Below, piece by piece: positions 46,320 through 56,042 of a stretch of DNA of 60,362 nucleotides. A model generated the notes under the pieces. The model did no database searches and was not told the origin of the DNA. It worked only from the letters and a program-made list of their open reading frames with translations. The stretch spans positions 1-60,362 of the forward strand of contig JAEUPB010000102.1 in assembly GCA_016789955.1 (NCBI GenBank), in the 5' to 3' direction. The first letter of the stretch is position 1; every line of letters begins with the position of its first letter. This stretch comes from Rubrivivax sp. Its GTDB lineage: Bacteria > Pseudomonadota > Gammaproteobacteria > Burkholderiales > Burkholderiaceae_C. Position numbers and translations under genes: made by a program.

Positions 46320-47309
46320 ATGAGCCGTTTCTCCGCTGTCCTCCGGCCCCTGCTCGTTCTGTCCGCCCTGGCCTGCGCCGCCGCGCACGCGCAGGCGCCG
46401 GCCTGGCCCTCCAAGCCCGTGCGGCTGCTCGTCGCCTTCGCTGCCGGCGGGCCCATCGACCTCGCCGCGCGCGTCGTGGCCGACGGCATGACGCAGAAGC
46501 TCGGCCAGCCGGTGGTCGTCGAGAACCGCACCGGCGCCAACGGCGCGATCGCCGCCGAGGCGGTGAAGGCCGCGCCGCCCGATGGGCACACGGTGCTGGT
46601 CAGCAACGCCAGCATGATCACGATCACCCCGACGCTGGTGAAGGACCTGAAGTACGAGCCGCTGCGCGACTTCGAGCCGGTCACGCGCATCGTGCAGTCG
46701 TCGCTGGTGCTGGTGGTCAACCCCGAGGCGCCCGACATGCGCGACGTGCGCACGCTGGCCGACCTGATCGCGGTGGCCAAGCGCAAGCCGGGCGAGCTGA
46801 GCTACGGCTCGGCGGGGCTGAACGGCAACGTGCAGCAGCTCGCCTTCGAGCTGTTCGCCGACCAGGCGGGCATCAAGCTGGTGGCGGTGCCGTACAAGGG
46901 CGCCTCCGAGGCGCAGCTGGCGCTGCTCGGGCAGCAGGTCACGCTGTCGTTCGACACGATGACCGCCGTGCCGCACATCAAGGCCGGCAAACTGCGACCG
47001 CTGGCGGTGTCGTCGCGCGAGCGGCTGCCCGAGCTGCCGGACGTGCCGACGATGCAGGAGCTCGGCTACCGCAACTTCGAGATCGGCTTCTGGTCGGGCG
47101 TGTTCGTGCCCAAGGGCACCCCGGCACCGGTGGTGCAGGCGCTGGCCAAGGCCATCGGCGACGCTGCCGCCGACCCGGCGGCGCGCCCCAAGCTCGACGT
47201 CCTCGGGCGCGTCGTCACCAGCAGCCCCGACGACTTCCGGCGCCACATCCAGGCCGAGACGCAGACGCTCGCCGACGTGATCAAGCGCGCCAACCTCGCG
47301 GCGCGCTGA
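46320..47309 (+). CDS. Bug/TctC-family periplasmic tricarboxylate-type binding protein
   Basis: 329 residues from the ATG at 46320, with AAGG at ideal distance (an in-frame GTG at 46311 overlaps it). Signal peptide 1-25 (LSALACAAAHAQA). Bug signatures: WPSKPVRLLVAFAAGGPIDL, GQPVVVENRTGANGAIAAE, VPYKGASEAQLALLGQQV, FDTMTAVPHIKAGKLRPLAV. Bug proteins bind small carboxylates or amides. There is no tctA/tctB permease here, the common orphan state in Burkholderiales. Its placement suggests it binds the substrate of this catabolic block or senses it. Confidence 0.93.
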   Translation: MSRFSAVLRPLLVLSALACAAAHAQAPAWPSKPVRLLVAFAAGGPIDLAARVVADGMTQKLGQPVVVENRTGANGAIAAEAVKAAPPDGHTVLVSNASMITITPTLVKDLKYEPLRDFEPVTRIVQSSLVLVVNPEAPDMRDVRTLADLIAVAKRKPGELSYGSAGLNGNVQQLAFELFADQAGIKLVAVPYKGASEAQLALLGQQVTLSFDTMTAVPHIKAGKLRPLAVSSRERLPELPDVPTMQELGYRNFEIGFWSGVFVPKGTPAPVVQALAKAIGDAAADPAARPKLDVLGRVVTSSPDDFRRHIQAETQTLADVIKRANLAAR

Positions 47310-47434
47310 CCGGCGCCGCCGCCCCCCGGACCCGAACCCTCGCCGGCACGTGCGGCGCGCCGCCGTGCGCCCGCTCGCGCCACCGCGCGCGGCGCGGCGA
47401 TGCCCCCACGCGCCGGCCGGCCGCGCAATCCCGA

Positions 47435-47464
47435 TTGACAGCCTGCGGGGACGGCTCCTATTCT
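47435..47464 (+). promoter_or_regulatory. Sigma-70 promoter of the acyl-CoA carboxylase operon
   Basis: Perfect -35 TTGACA (47435-47440), 18-bp spacer and TATTCT (47459-47464). The expected transcription start falls inside the operator array at 47466-47491, the classic layout for repression. Confidence 0.55.
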
Positions 47465-47465
47465 A

Positions 47466-47491
47466 GTATGCGCTGGTATACACACGCATAC
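47466..47491. promoter_or_regulatory. GTATAC-type operator array, site D
   Basis: GTATGC-GCTG-GTATAC-ACAC-GCATAC: three half-sites at exact 10-bp spacing, giving two overlapping 16-bp operators. It starts two bases after the -10 element of the carboxylase promoter. This is the best-formed member of the set. Confidence 0.65.
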
Positions 47492-47546
47492 TTTTGAAGT
47501 CCGATCATCCCGTCCGATGCCCGCCATCGCCCCGGCCGAGGCCTGC

Positions 47547-50500
47547 ATGACGCCACGCGTGCTGGTGGCCAACCGCGGCGAGATCGCCATCCGCGTGCTG
47601 CGCGCCGCGGCCGGTCTCGGCTGGCACGGCGTGGCGGCGAGCCCGTCCGACGACCGCCGCTCGCTGCACGTGCGCAAGGCCGACGAGGCGGTGTCGTTGC
47701 CGGGAAGCGGCGTGCGCGCCTACCTCGATGTCGACGCGGTCGTGCGCGCCGCACGCGACGCCGGATGCGGCTACGTGCACCCGGGCTACGGCTTCCTGAG
47801 CGAGCGGGCCGACTTCGCGCGCGCCTGTGCCGGTGCCGGCCTGGCATTCGTCGGGCCCGACGCGGCGACGCTCGAGCTGCTGGGCGACAAGGCCCGCGCG
47901 CGCGCACTGGCCGCGCGCTGCGACGTGCCGGTGCTGCGCGGCACGCCGGCGCTGGCCGGCGAGGACGAGGCGCAGGCCTTCCTCGCGTCGCTCGGCGGCG
48001 CGCCGATGGTGCTGAAGGCCGTGGGTGGGGGCGGCGGCCGCGGCATCCGCGTCGTGCAGCGGCCCGACGAGGTGGCCGAGGCGCTCGCGCGCTGCCGCTC
48101 CGAGGCCCTCAGCGCATTCGGCAACGCCGGCGTCTACGCCGAGGAGTTCCTCGCCGAGGCGCGCCACGTCGAGGTGCAGGTGGTGGGCGACGGCAGCGGC
48201 ACGGTGGTCGCGCTGGGCGAGCGCGAGTGCACGCTGCAGCGCCGCCACCAGAAGCTGGTGGAGGTGGCGCCCAGCCCGTCGCTCGCCGACGAGACGCGCG
48301 AGCGGCTGCTGGCGGCCGCCACGCGGCTGGCGCGCGAGCTGCGCTACCGCAGCCTGGGCACCTTCGAGTTCCTCGTCGCCCCCGGCCCGGCCGGCCCGCG
48401 GCTGGTCTTCATCGAGGCCAACCCGCGGCTGCAGGTGGAGCACACGGTCACCGAGGAGGTCCACGGCGTCGACCTCGTGCAGCTGCAGCTGCGGCTGGCC
48501 GCCGGCGAGGCGCTCGGCGACGTGCTCGGCGACGTGCCGCCGCGCGCCCGCGGCAGCGCGATGCAGCTGCGCGTGACGATGGAGCAGTCGCGGCCCGACG
48601 GCACGCAGGTGCCGGGCGTGGGCACGCTCACCGCGTACGAACTGCCGTCGGGGCCGGGCGTGCGCGTCGACGGCTGCGGCTACGTCGGCTACGCCAACGA
48701 CCCCGGCTACGACCCGCTGCTGGCCAAGGTGATCGTGCACGTGCCCGATGGCCGCTGGGACACGCTGCTGCGCAAGGCCTACCGCGCGCTGTGCGAGACG
48801 CGCATCGACGGCATCCCGACGAACCTCGCGGTGCTGCGCAACCTGCTGCTGCACCCGGCCGTGCAGCGCAACGAGCTGCACACCCGCTTCTTCGAGGAGC
48901 AGCAGCAGGCCCTGCTGGCCCCGGCGGCTGAGCATCCGGCGCTGACGCCCGAGGCCGCCCTGCCGGCGGCCGGGGCCGCGGCCACGCCCGCCGCCGGCGC
49001 GCCCGACGGGGCCGTCGCCGTGCCCGCGCCGGCGGCCGGCCGCATCGTCGAGCTCGGCGTCGCGGTGGGCGACGTGGTGCGCGCCGGCGAGCAGCTCGGC
49101 GTGCTGGAGTCGATGAAGACCGAGTTCCGCATCGATGCCGAGCGCGCCGGCACCGTGGTGGCGATCGCCGCCGCACCGGGAACGGCGGTGGCGCAGGACG
49201 CCCCCATCCTGTGGCTGACGCCCGACGGCGACGACGACGGCAGCGCCGCGCGGGCGGAGCTGCAGGTCGACCTCGACCGCATCCGCCCCGACCTGCAGGC
49301 GGTGTTCGACGCGCACGCCCGGCGCCGGGACGCCGCGCGCCCCGAGGCCGTGCAGCGCCGCCGCAAGCACGGCATGCGCACCGCGCGCGAGAACGTCGCC
49401 GACCTCTGCGACGACGGCACGTTCACCGAGTACGGCGGGCTCATCCTGGCGGCGCAGCGCATGCGCCGCACGCTGGAGGAACTCGAGCAGATCAGCCCGG
49501 CCGACGGCCTCGTGGCCGGCATCGGCTCGGTCAACGGCGACCTCTTCGACGCCACCCGCACGCGCTGCGTCGTGATGGCCTACGACTACACGGTGCTCGC
49601 CGGCAGCCAGGGCTACATGGCGCACGAGAAGAAGCGCCGCATGCTGCGGCTGGCGCTGAAGTGGCGGCTGCCGGTGGTGCTGTTCGCCGAGGGCGGCGGC
49701 GGCCGCCCGGGCGACACCGACCACCTCGGCGGGCTGCGCCTGTTCAACCCGACCTTCTGGGGCTACGCGCGGCTGCACGGGCGCGTGCCGTCGGTGGGCA
49801 TCGCGGCCGGCCGCTGCTTCGCCGGCAACGCCGCGCTGCTGGGCGTGTGCGACCTGATCGTCGCCACCGAGGATGCGTCGATCGGCATGGGCGGCCCCGC
49901 GATGATCGAAGGCGGCGGCCTGGGCGTGGTGGCGGCCGAGGACGTGGGCCCGGTGGCGATGCAGTCGCGCAACGGCGTCATCGACGTCGTCGTGCGCGAC
50001 GAGGCCGCGGCGGTGGCGGTGGCCAAGCGCTACCTGTCGTACTTCCAGGGCCGGCTGCGCGACTGGCGCTGCGCCGACCAGCGGCTGCTGCGGCACGTCG
50101 TGCCCGAGGACCCGCGCCGCGCCTACGACATGCGCCGCGTGATCGAGCTGCTCGCCGACGAGGGCAGCCTGCTCGAGCTGCAGCGGGGCCACGGCACCGG
50201 CGTCATCACCGCGCTCGTGCGCATCGAGGGCCATGCGTTCGCGATCCTCGCCAACAACCCGGTGCACCTGAGCGGCGCCATCGACGCCGCGGCCTCCGAG
50301 AAGGCCGCGCGCTTCATCGCGCAGGCGCAGTCGGGCGGGTTGCCGGTGGTGGCGCTGTGCGACACGCCGGGCTTCATGGTCGGCCCCGATGCCGAGGCCG
50401 AGGGCCTGGTGCGCCGCGCCGGCCAGATGTTCATCGCCGGCGCCAACGTCACGGTGCCGTACTTCACGGTGGTCGTGCGCAAGGCCTACGGGCTGGGCGC

Positions 50501-50825
50501 GGTGGCGATGGTCGGCGGCAACGCGCACGAGCAGGTGTTCGCCGTGTCGTGGCCCACCGGGCACTTCGGCAAGATGGGCCTGGAAGGCTACGTGAAGCTC
50601 GCCTACCGCAAGGAACTCGAGCAGATCGACGACCCGCAGGCGCGCCGCCGCCGCGTCGACGAGATGGTCGCCGCGATGCACGCCAAGGGCACGGCGCTGA
50701 AGACCGCGCCGTTCCTGTCGATCGACGACGTGATCGACCCGATGGACACCCGCCGCTGGCTGGTCGACGGCCTGGTCACCGCTCGCCAGCAGCGCGGCGG
50801 GCCCGACGAACAGACGATGTACTGA
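47547..50825 (+). CDS. Single-chain biotin-dependent acyl-CoA carboxylase (BC-BCCP-CT)
   Basis: 1092 residues; ATG at 47547 with GAGG five bases upstream. Biotin carboxylase 1-445 (RVLVANRGEIAIRVLRAA, KAVGGGGGRGIRVV, FIEANPRLQVEHTVTEE). A Pro/Ala linker, then the biotinyl domain with VLESMKTEF (K524), then a carboxyltransferase about 590-1090 (GSQGYMAHEKKRRM, ANNPVHLSGAIDA, CDTPGFMVGPDAE). Having all three parts on one chain matches the long-chain acyl-CoA carboxylase type described from mycobacteria and Rhodopseudomonas, rather than housekeeping AccABCD. It adds CO2 to the alpha or gamma carbon of an acyl-CoA. First gene of the operon that continues through dppD. Confidence 0.93.
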   Translation: MTPRVLVANRGEIAIRVLRAAAGLGWHGVAASPSDDRRSLHVRKADEAVSLPGSGVRAYLDVDAVVRAARDAGCGYVHPGYGFLSERADFARACAGAGLAFVGPDAATLELLGDKARARALAARCDVPVLRGTPALAGEDEAQAFLASLGGAPMVLKAVGGGGGRGIRVVQRPDEVAEALARCRSEALSAFGNAGVYAEEFLAEARHVEVQVVGDGSGTVVALGERECTLQRRHQKLVEVAPSPSLADETRERLLAAATRLARELRYRSLGTFEFLVAPGPAGPRLVFIEANPRLQVEHTVTEEVHGVDLVQLQLRLAAGEALGDVLGDVPPRARGSAMQLRVTMEQSRPDGTQVPGVGTLTAYELPSGPGVRVDGCGYVGYANDPGYDPLLAKVIVHVPDGRWDTLLRKAYRALCETRIDGIPTNLAVLRNLLLHPAVQRNELHTRFFEEQQQALLAPAAEHPALTPEAALPAAGAAATPAAGAPDGAVAVPAPAAGRIVELGVAVGDVVRAGEQLGVLESMKTEFRIDAERAGTVVAIAAAPGTAVAQDAPILWLTPDGDDDGSAARAELQVDLDRIRPDLQAVFDAHARRRDAARPEAVQRRRKHGMRTARENVADLCDDGTFTEYGGLILAAQRMRRTLEELEQISPADGLVAGIGSVNGDLFDATRTRCVVMAYDYTVLAGSQGYMAHEKKRRMLRLALKWRLPVVLFAEGGGGRPGDTDHLGGLRLFNPTFWGYARLHGRVPSVGIAAGRCFAGNAALLGVCDLIVATEDASIGMGGPAMIEGGGLGVVAAEDVGPVAMQSRNGVIDVVVRDEAAAVAVAKRYLSYFQGRLRDWRCADQRLLRHVVPEDPRRAYDMRRVIELLADEGSLLELQRGHGTGVITALVRIEGHAFAILANNPVHLSGAIDAAASEKAARFIAQAQSGGLPVVALCDTPGFMVGPDAEAEGLVRRAGQMFIAGANVTVPYFTVVVRKAYGLGAVAMVGGNAHEQVFAVSWPTGHFGKMGLEGYVKLAYRKELEQIDDPQARRRRVDEMVAAMHAKGTALKTAPFLSIDDVIDPMDTRRWLVDGLVTARQQRGGPDEQTMY

Positions 50826-50873
50826 GCCGGGCCCGGCTCGCCACCCCATCCGCACCGCAGCAGGAGACGACGC

Positions 50874-51794
<921 letters not shown>

Positions 51795-51816
51795 CCGGCA
51801 GGCGACGGAGCCGTCG

Positions 51817-52980
51817 ATGAGCGCGCCCGCGGCCTGCATCGCAGGCATCCACGAGCTGCCCACGCGCAAGGCACCCGACCACACGGTGCCGCAGCTGCAC
51901 GCGATGGCCGCGCGCGGCGCGCTGCTCGACGCGGGGCTGGGCTTCCAGGACGTGGACGGCTACTTCTGCGCCGGCGACGCGCCCGGCGGCCTGCAGATGG
52001 CCGAGTACCTGGGCCTGCGGCTTCGCCACTTCGACGCCACCGAGGCCGGCGGCGCGAGCTACGTGCTGGACGTCGGGCATGCCGCGCAGGCCATCGCCGC
52101 GGGGAAGTGCACGGTGGCGCTGATCACGCTCGCGGGCCGGCCGCGCTCGGAGGGCGTGGCCACCGGCACCACGCCGCGCATCTACAACCTCGCCTCGCCG
52201 GACGTGCAGTTCGAGGCGCCGTTTGGCGCGACGGTGGTCAACCTGTACGCGATGTCGGCGGCGCGGCACAGGCACCTCTACGGCACCACGCCCGAGCAGC
52301 TGGCGTGGATCAAGGTGGCGGCGTCGCACCACGCGCAGCACAACCCGCACGCGATGCTGCGCGAGGTGGTGACGGTGCAGGACGTGGTCGACTCGCCGCT
52401 GATCGCCGACCCGCTGCACCGGCTGGACTGCTGCGTGATCAGCGACGGCGGCGGCGCGCTGGTCGTCGTGCACCCGTCGATCGCGCGCGGCCTGCGCCAG
52501 CCGGTGGTGCGCGTGCGCGGCGCCGGCGAGGCCGTGAAGCACAGCCGCGGCGGCGAGGTCGACCTGTGCACCACCGCCGCGGCGGCGTCGGGCCGGGCCG
52601 CGTTCGAGCAGGCCGGCGTGACGCCCGCGGACATCCGCTACGCGTCGCTGTACGACAGCTTCACGATCACCACGCTGCTGCAGATCGAGGACCTGGGCTT
52701 CTGCGCCAAGGGCGACGGCGGCCGCTACGTCGCCGACGGCAACCTGATCGCCGGCAGCGGCCGCCTGCCGTTCAACACCGACGGCGGCGGCCTGTGCAGC
52801 AACCACCCGGCCAACCGCGGCGGCATGACCAAGGTCATCGAGGCCGTGCGCCAGCTGCGCGGGCAGGCGCACCCGGCGGTGCAGGTGCGCGACTGCGCGC
52901 TGGCGCTGTGCAATGCCATCGGCGGCTCGGCGATCGGCAACCGCCACGCCAGCGCCACGCTGATCCTCGAGCGGGAGTGA
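51817..52980 (+). CDS. Thiolase-fold protein lacking the nucleophilic Cys (aldolase-like), copy 2
   Basis: 387 residues. Same class as the protein at 41353 and alignable end to end, but clearly diverged. The nucleophile region is TEAGGASYVLDVGHAAQA (no Cys). The His motif is ASLYDSFTITTLLQIEDLGF (Y279). NTDGGGLCSNHPANRG and CNAIGGSAIG remain. A DUF35 gene follows 7 bp later, the same order as Ltp2-DUF35 pairs of steroid side-chain degradation, so a retro-aldol role is favoured over thiolysis. The Met start is 22 bp after the SDR stop. Confidence 0.87.
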   Translation: MSAPAACIAGIHELPTRKAPDHTVPQLHAMAARGALLDAGLGFQDVDGYFCAGDAPGGLQMAEYLGLRLRHFDATEAGGASYVLDVGHAAQAIAAGKCTVALITLAGRPRSEGVATGTTPRIYNLASPDVQFEAPFGATVVNLYAMSAARHRHLYGTTPEQLAWIKVAASHHAQHNPHAMLREVVTVQDVVDSPLIADPLHRLDCCVISDGGGALVVVHPSIARGLRQPVVRVRGAGEAVKHSRGGEVDLCTTAAAASGRAAFEQAGVTPADIRYASLYDSFTITTLLQIEDLGFCAKGDGGRYVADGNLIAGSGRLPFNTDGGGLCSNHPANRGGMTKVIEAVRQLRGQAHPAVQVRDCALALCNAIGGSAIGNRHASATLILERE

Positions 52981-52987
52981 CGACGCC

Positions 52988-53401
52988 ATGAGCACCGCCC
53001 GCGACCCGCTGATCCAGCCCTCGCAGCGCGAGGTGATCGCGCCCACGCCCAGCGCCGAGACGCTGCCGTTCTGGCAGGCCGCCGCCGAGGGCCGCCTGCT
53101 GCTGCGCCACTGCACGGCCTGCGGCCGCAGCCACCACTACCCGCGCAGCATCTGCCCGTTCTGCATGAGCGACGCGACCGAATGGCGCGAGTCGGCCGGC
53201 ACCGGCACCGTGCACGCGTTCAGCGTGATGCGCCGCGTGCCGGTGCCCTACGCGGTGGCCTATGTCGAGCTCGACGAGGGCCCGCTGATGCTGACCAACC
53301 TCGTGCGCACCGACCTCGACGCGCTGCGCATCGGGCAGCGCGTGCAGGTCGTGTTCGACCGCCACGACGGCGGCGTGCTGCCGGTGTTCACGCCGATCTG
53401 A
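52988..53401 (+). CDS. DUF35 zinc-ribbon/OB-fold protein, partner of copy 2
   Basis: 137 residues. N-terminal helix SAETLPFWQAAAEGRLLLRHC, zinc ribbon C42, C45, C56, C59 (CTACGRSHHYPRSICPFC) and OB-fold (GTVHAFSVMRRVPVPYAVAYVELDEG). It follows the thiolase-like gene by 7 bp, and the two almost certainly form a complex. It is distinct from the DUF35 at 37537. Confidence 0.92.
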   Translation: MSTARDPLIQPSQREVIAPTPSAETLPFWQAAAEGRLLLRHCTACGRSHHYPRSICPFCMSDATEWRESAGTGTVHAFSVMRRVPVPYAVAYVELDEGPLMLTNLVRTDLDALRIGQRVQVVFDRHDGGVLPVFTPI

Positions 53402-53409
53402 GGGCGCCC

Positions 53410-55032
53410 GTGCAGCCGCAGCGCTTCCACCCCTTCGACGGCCTGGACCTGGGCTGGTTGCTGGCCACGCAGGCGGCGCTGCGCGGCGACCACCCGGCGG
53501 TGGTCTACGCGCCGCACGACCGGCCGCCGCAGTCGCTGACCTACGCCGAGTTCCACGAGCAGGCCCGACGCGTCGCCGCGGCGCTGCTGCGGCGCGGGTT
53601 GCGGCCCGGCGAGCGCGTGCTGCTGCACATGGACAATGGCATCGAGTTCCTGCTCGCCTGGTGCGGCTGCGGCCTGGCGGGGCTGGTGGCGGTGACCACC
53701 AACACCCGGCTGTCGGAGGACGAGCTGCGCTACTGCGCCGACCACGGCGGCGTGGTGGCCGCGCTGACGCAGCCGGGCCTGGCCGAGCTCGTCGGCCGCG
53801 CCGCGCCGCACCTGCGCTGGATGGCCGTGACCTCGCACGACGGCGGCGAACCCGCACCGCCGGCCCTGCGGCCGCACGGCGGCGACCGTTTCGACGCGCT
53901 GCTGGAGACCGCGGCACCGGCCGGGCCGCCGGCGCCCACGGGGCCCGCCACGCCGCTGGCGATCCAGTACACGTCGGGCACCACGTCGCGGCCCAAGGCC
54001 GTGCTGTGGACGCACGCCAACGCGCTGTGGGCCGGGCGCGTCAGCGCCGCGCACGAGGGGCTGCGGCCCGACGACGTGCACCTGTGCGTGCTGCCGCTGT
54101 TCCACACCAACGCGCTGTCGTACTCGACGCTGGCCACGCTGTGGATCGGCGGCACGCTGGTGCTGCAGCCGCGCTTCTCGTCCAGCCGCTACTGGGCCGT
54201 GGCGCTGCGCCACGGCTGCACCTGGGCCTCGATGATGGCCTTCTGCTACCGCGCGCTGGCGCAGGTGGAACGCCCGCCGCGGCACGCCTTCCGGCAATGG
54301 GGCACGGCGTTCTCCGACCCGCTGGTGCACCGCACGTTCGGCATCCCGACGATCAGCTGGTGGGGCATGACCGAGACGCTGACCCACGGCCTCGTCGGCG
54401 TGCCGCACCTGCCGGTGCGCGACGGCATGATCGGCCGCGCCGCGCCCGAGTACGGCGTGCGCATCGTCGACGACGACGGCCGCCCGGTGGAGCCCGGCGG
54501 CACCGGCACGCTGCAGATCCTGGGCGTGCCCGGGCTGTCGCTGTTCGCGCGCTACGACGGCGACGCCGAGGCCACCGCGCGCGCCTACACGCCCGACGGC
54601 TGGTTCGACACCGGCGACCAGATCCGCGTGCACGACGACGGCCTGCTGCAGTTCGCCGACCGCCGCAAGGACATGCTGAAGGTCGGCGGCGAGAACGTCG
54701 CCTCCAGCGAGATCGAGCGCGTGATCGGCGCGCTGCCGTTCGTCGCCGAGGTGGCGGTGATCGGCCGCCCGCACCCGATGCTCGACGAGGTGCCGGTGGC
54801 CTTCGTGCTGCCGCGCGCGGGGGCGCCGGAGCCGCAGGCGCGGCTGGCCGAGCTGGTGCTCGAACGCTGCCGCGCCGAGCTCGCCGCCTTCAAGGTGCCG
54901 CACGAGGTGCACGCGGTCGACGAGTTCCCGCGCGCCAACGTGAACAAGATCGCCAAGAGCCGGCTGCGCGAGCAGTGGCGCGCGCGCTGGGCCGTGCCGG
55001 CGGAGCACGCCGTGCGGAAGGTCGTGCGGTGA
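53410..55032 (+). CDS. AMP-forming acyl-CoA ligase 2
   Basis: 540 residues, GTG start with AGGG six bases upstream. ANL motifs: LAIQYTSGTTSRPKAVLWTH, WWGMTETLTHG, GWFDTGDQIRVHDDGLLQFADR, KVGGENVASSEIE, and the catalytic Lys in FPRANVNKIAKSRLRE. Related to the CaiC/DitJ-like group of CoA ligases. It activates a carboxylic acid, probably the compound brought in by the ABC transporter whose first gene overlaps its stop by 4 bp (GTGA). Confidence 0.92.
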   Translation: MQPQRFHPFDGLDLGWLLATQAALRGDHPAVVYAPHDRPPQSLTYAEFHEQARRVAAALLRRGLRPGERVLLHMDNGIEFLLAWCGCGLAGLVAVTTNTRLSEDELRYCADHGGVVAALTQPGLAELVGRAAPHLRWMAVTSHDGGEPAPPALRPHGGDRFDALLETAAPAGPPAPTGPATPLAIQYTSGTTSRPKAVLWTHANALWAGRVSAAHEGLRPDDVHLCVLPLFHTNALSYSTLATLWIGGTLVLQPRFSSSRYWAVALRHGCTWASMMAFCYRALAQVERPPRHAFRQWGTAFSDPLVHRTFGIPTISWWGMTETLTHGLVGVPHLPVRDGMIGRAAPEYGVRIVDDDGRPVEPGGTGTLQILGVPGLSLFARYDGDAEATARAYTPDGWFDTGDQIRVHDDGLLQFADRRKDMLKVGGENVASSEIERVIGALPFVAEVAVIGRPHPMLDEVPVAFVLPRAGAPEPQARLAELVLERCRAELAAFKVPHEVHAVDEFPRANVNKIAKSRLREQWRARWAVPAEHAVRKVVR

Positions 55033-56042
55033 GCGCCGCGCCGGCCGGGCCCGTGGTGTCGGTGCGCGACCTGCGCATCCACTTCCCCGCCGGGCGCGGC
55101 GAGACCGTGAAGGCCGTCGACGGCGTCAGCTTCGACGTGCAGCCCGGCGAGAGCTTCGGCGTGATCGGCGAGTCGGGTTCGGGCAAGTCCACGCTCGGCC
55201 GCGCGCTGGTCTCGCTGCTGGCACCGACGTCGGGCACCGTGCGGCACGACGGGCGCGACCTCGCCGCGCTGCCGGCCTCGGAGTTCCGGCGCCAGCGGCG
55301 CAGCTACCAGATCGTGTTCCAGGACCCGAACGCGGCGCTGGACCCGCGCATGACGATCCTGCAGAGCGTGCGCGAGCCGCTGGACATCGCCGGCGAGGGG
55401 GACGCCGCCTCGCGCGGCCGCGCCGCGCTGCAGGCGCTCGACCACGTCGGCCTGGCCGCCGAGCACGCCGCCCGCTACCCGCACGAGCTCTCGGGCGGCC
55501 AGAAGCAGCGCGTGAACATCGCGCGCGCGCTCACGATGACGCCGCGGCTGATCGTCTGCGACGAGGCCGTGGCGGCGCTGGACGTGTCGATCCGCGCCGA
55601 GATCCTGAACCTGCTCACCGCGCTGCAGCGCGAACTGAAGCTGGCCTACGTGTTCATCACGCACGACCTGGGCATCGTGGCCCACGTCAGCCAGCGCGTG
55701 GCGGTGATGTACCTCGGCCAGTTCGTCGAGATGGCGCCGGTGGAGATGCTGCTGGCACGGCCGCTGCACCCCTACACCGAGGCGCTGCTGTGGGCGCAGC
55801 CGGTGGCCGTGCCGGCGTCGCTGCGGCCGCCGGGCCGCCGCGTGCTGCAGGGCGAGATCCCGAGCCCGATCTCGCCGCCGTCGGGTTGCCGCTTCCGCAC
55901 GCGATGCCCGCACGCCGCCGACCGCTGCGCCGCCGACGTGCCGGCATGGCGCGAAGCCGAACCCGGGCGCTGGGTCGCCTGCCACTACGCCGGCGCCGTG
56001 ACCGGCACCACCCCCTTGCTCGAGGAGACCAGCCATGCATGA
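55029..56042 (+). CDS. Dipeptide/oligopeptide-type ABC transporter ATPase (DppF-like)
   Basis: 337 residues, GTG overlapping the ligase stop. Walker [13 protein letters not shown]-loop QIVFQDPNAALDPRM, signature LSGGQKQRVNIARAL, Walker B LIVCDEAVAALD (Ala where Pro is usual), H-loop FITHDLGIVAH. The C-terminal oligopeptide-transporter motif CRFRTRCPHAADRC is present. It pairs with the second ATPase at 59429 to drive import. Confidence 0.93.
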   Translation: MSAAPAGPVVSVRDLRIHFPAGRGETVKAVDGVSFDVQPGESFGVIGESGSGKSTLGRALVSLLAPTSGTVRHDGRDLAALPASEFRRQRRSYQIVFQDPNAALDPRMTILQSVREPLDIAGEGDAASRGRAALQALDHVGLAAEHAARYPHELSGGQKQRVNIARALTMTPRLIVCDEAVAALDVSIRAEILNLLTALQRELKLAYVFITHDLGIVAHVSQRVAVMYLGQFVEMAPVEMLLARPLHPYTEALLWAQPVAVPASLRPPGRRVLQGEIPSPISPPSGCRFRTRCPHAADRCAADVPAWREAEPGRWVACHYAGAVTGTTPLLEETSHA

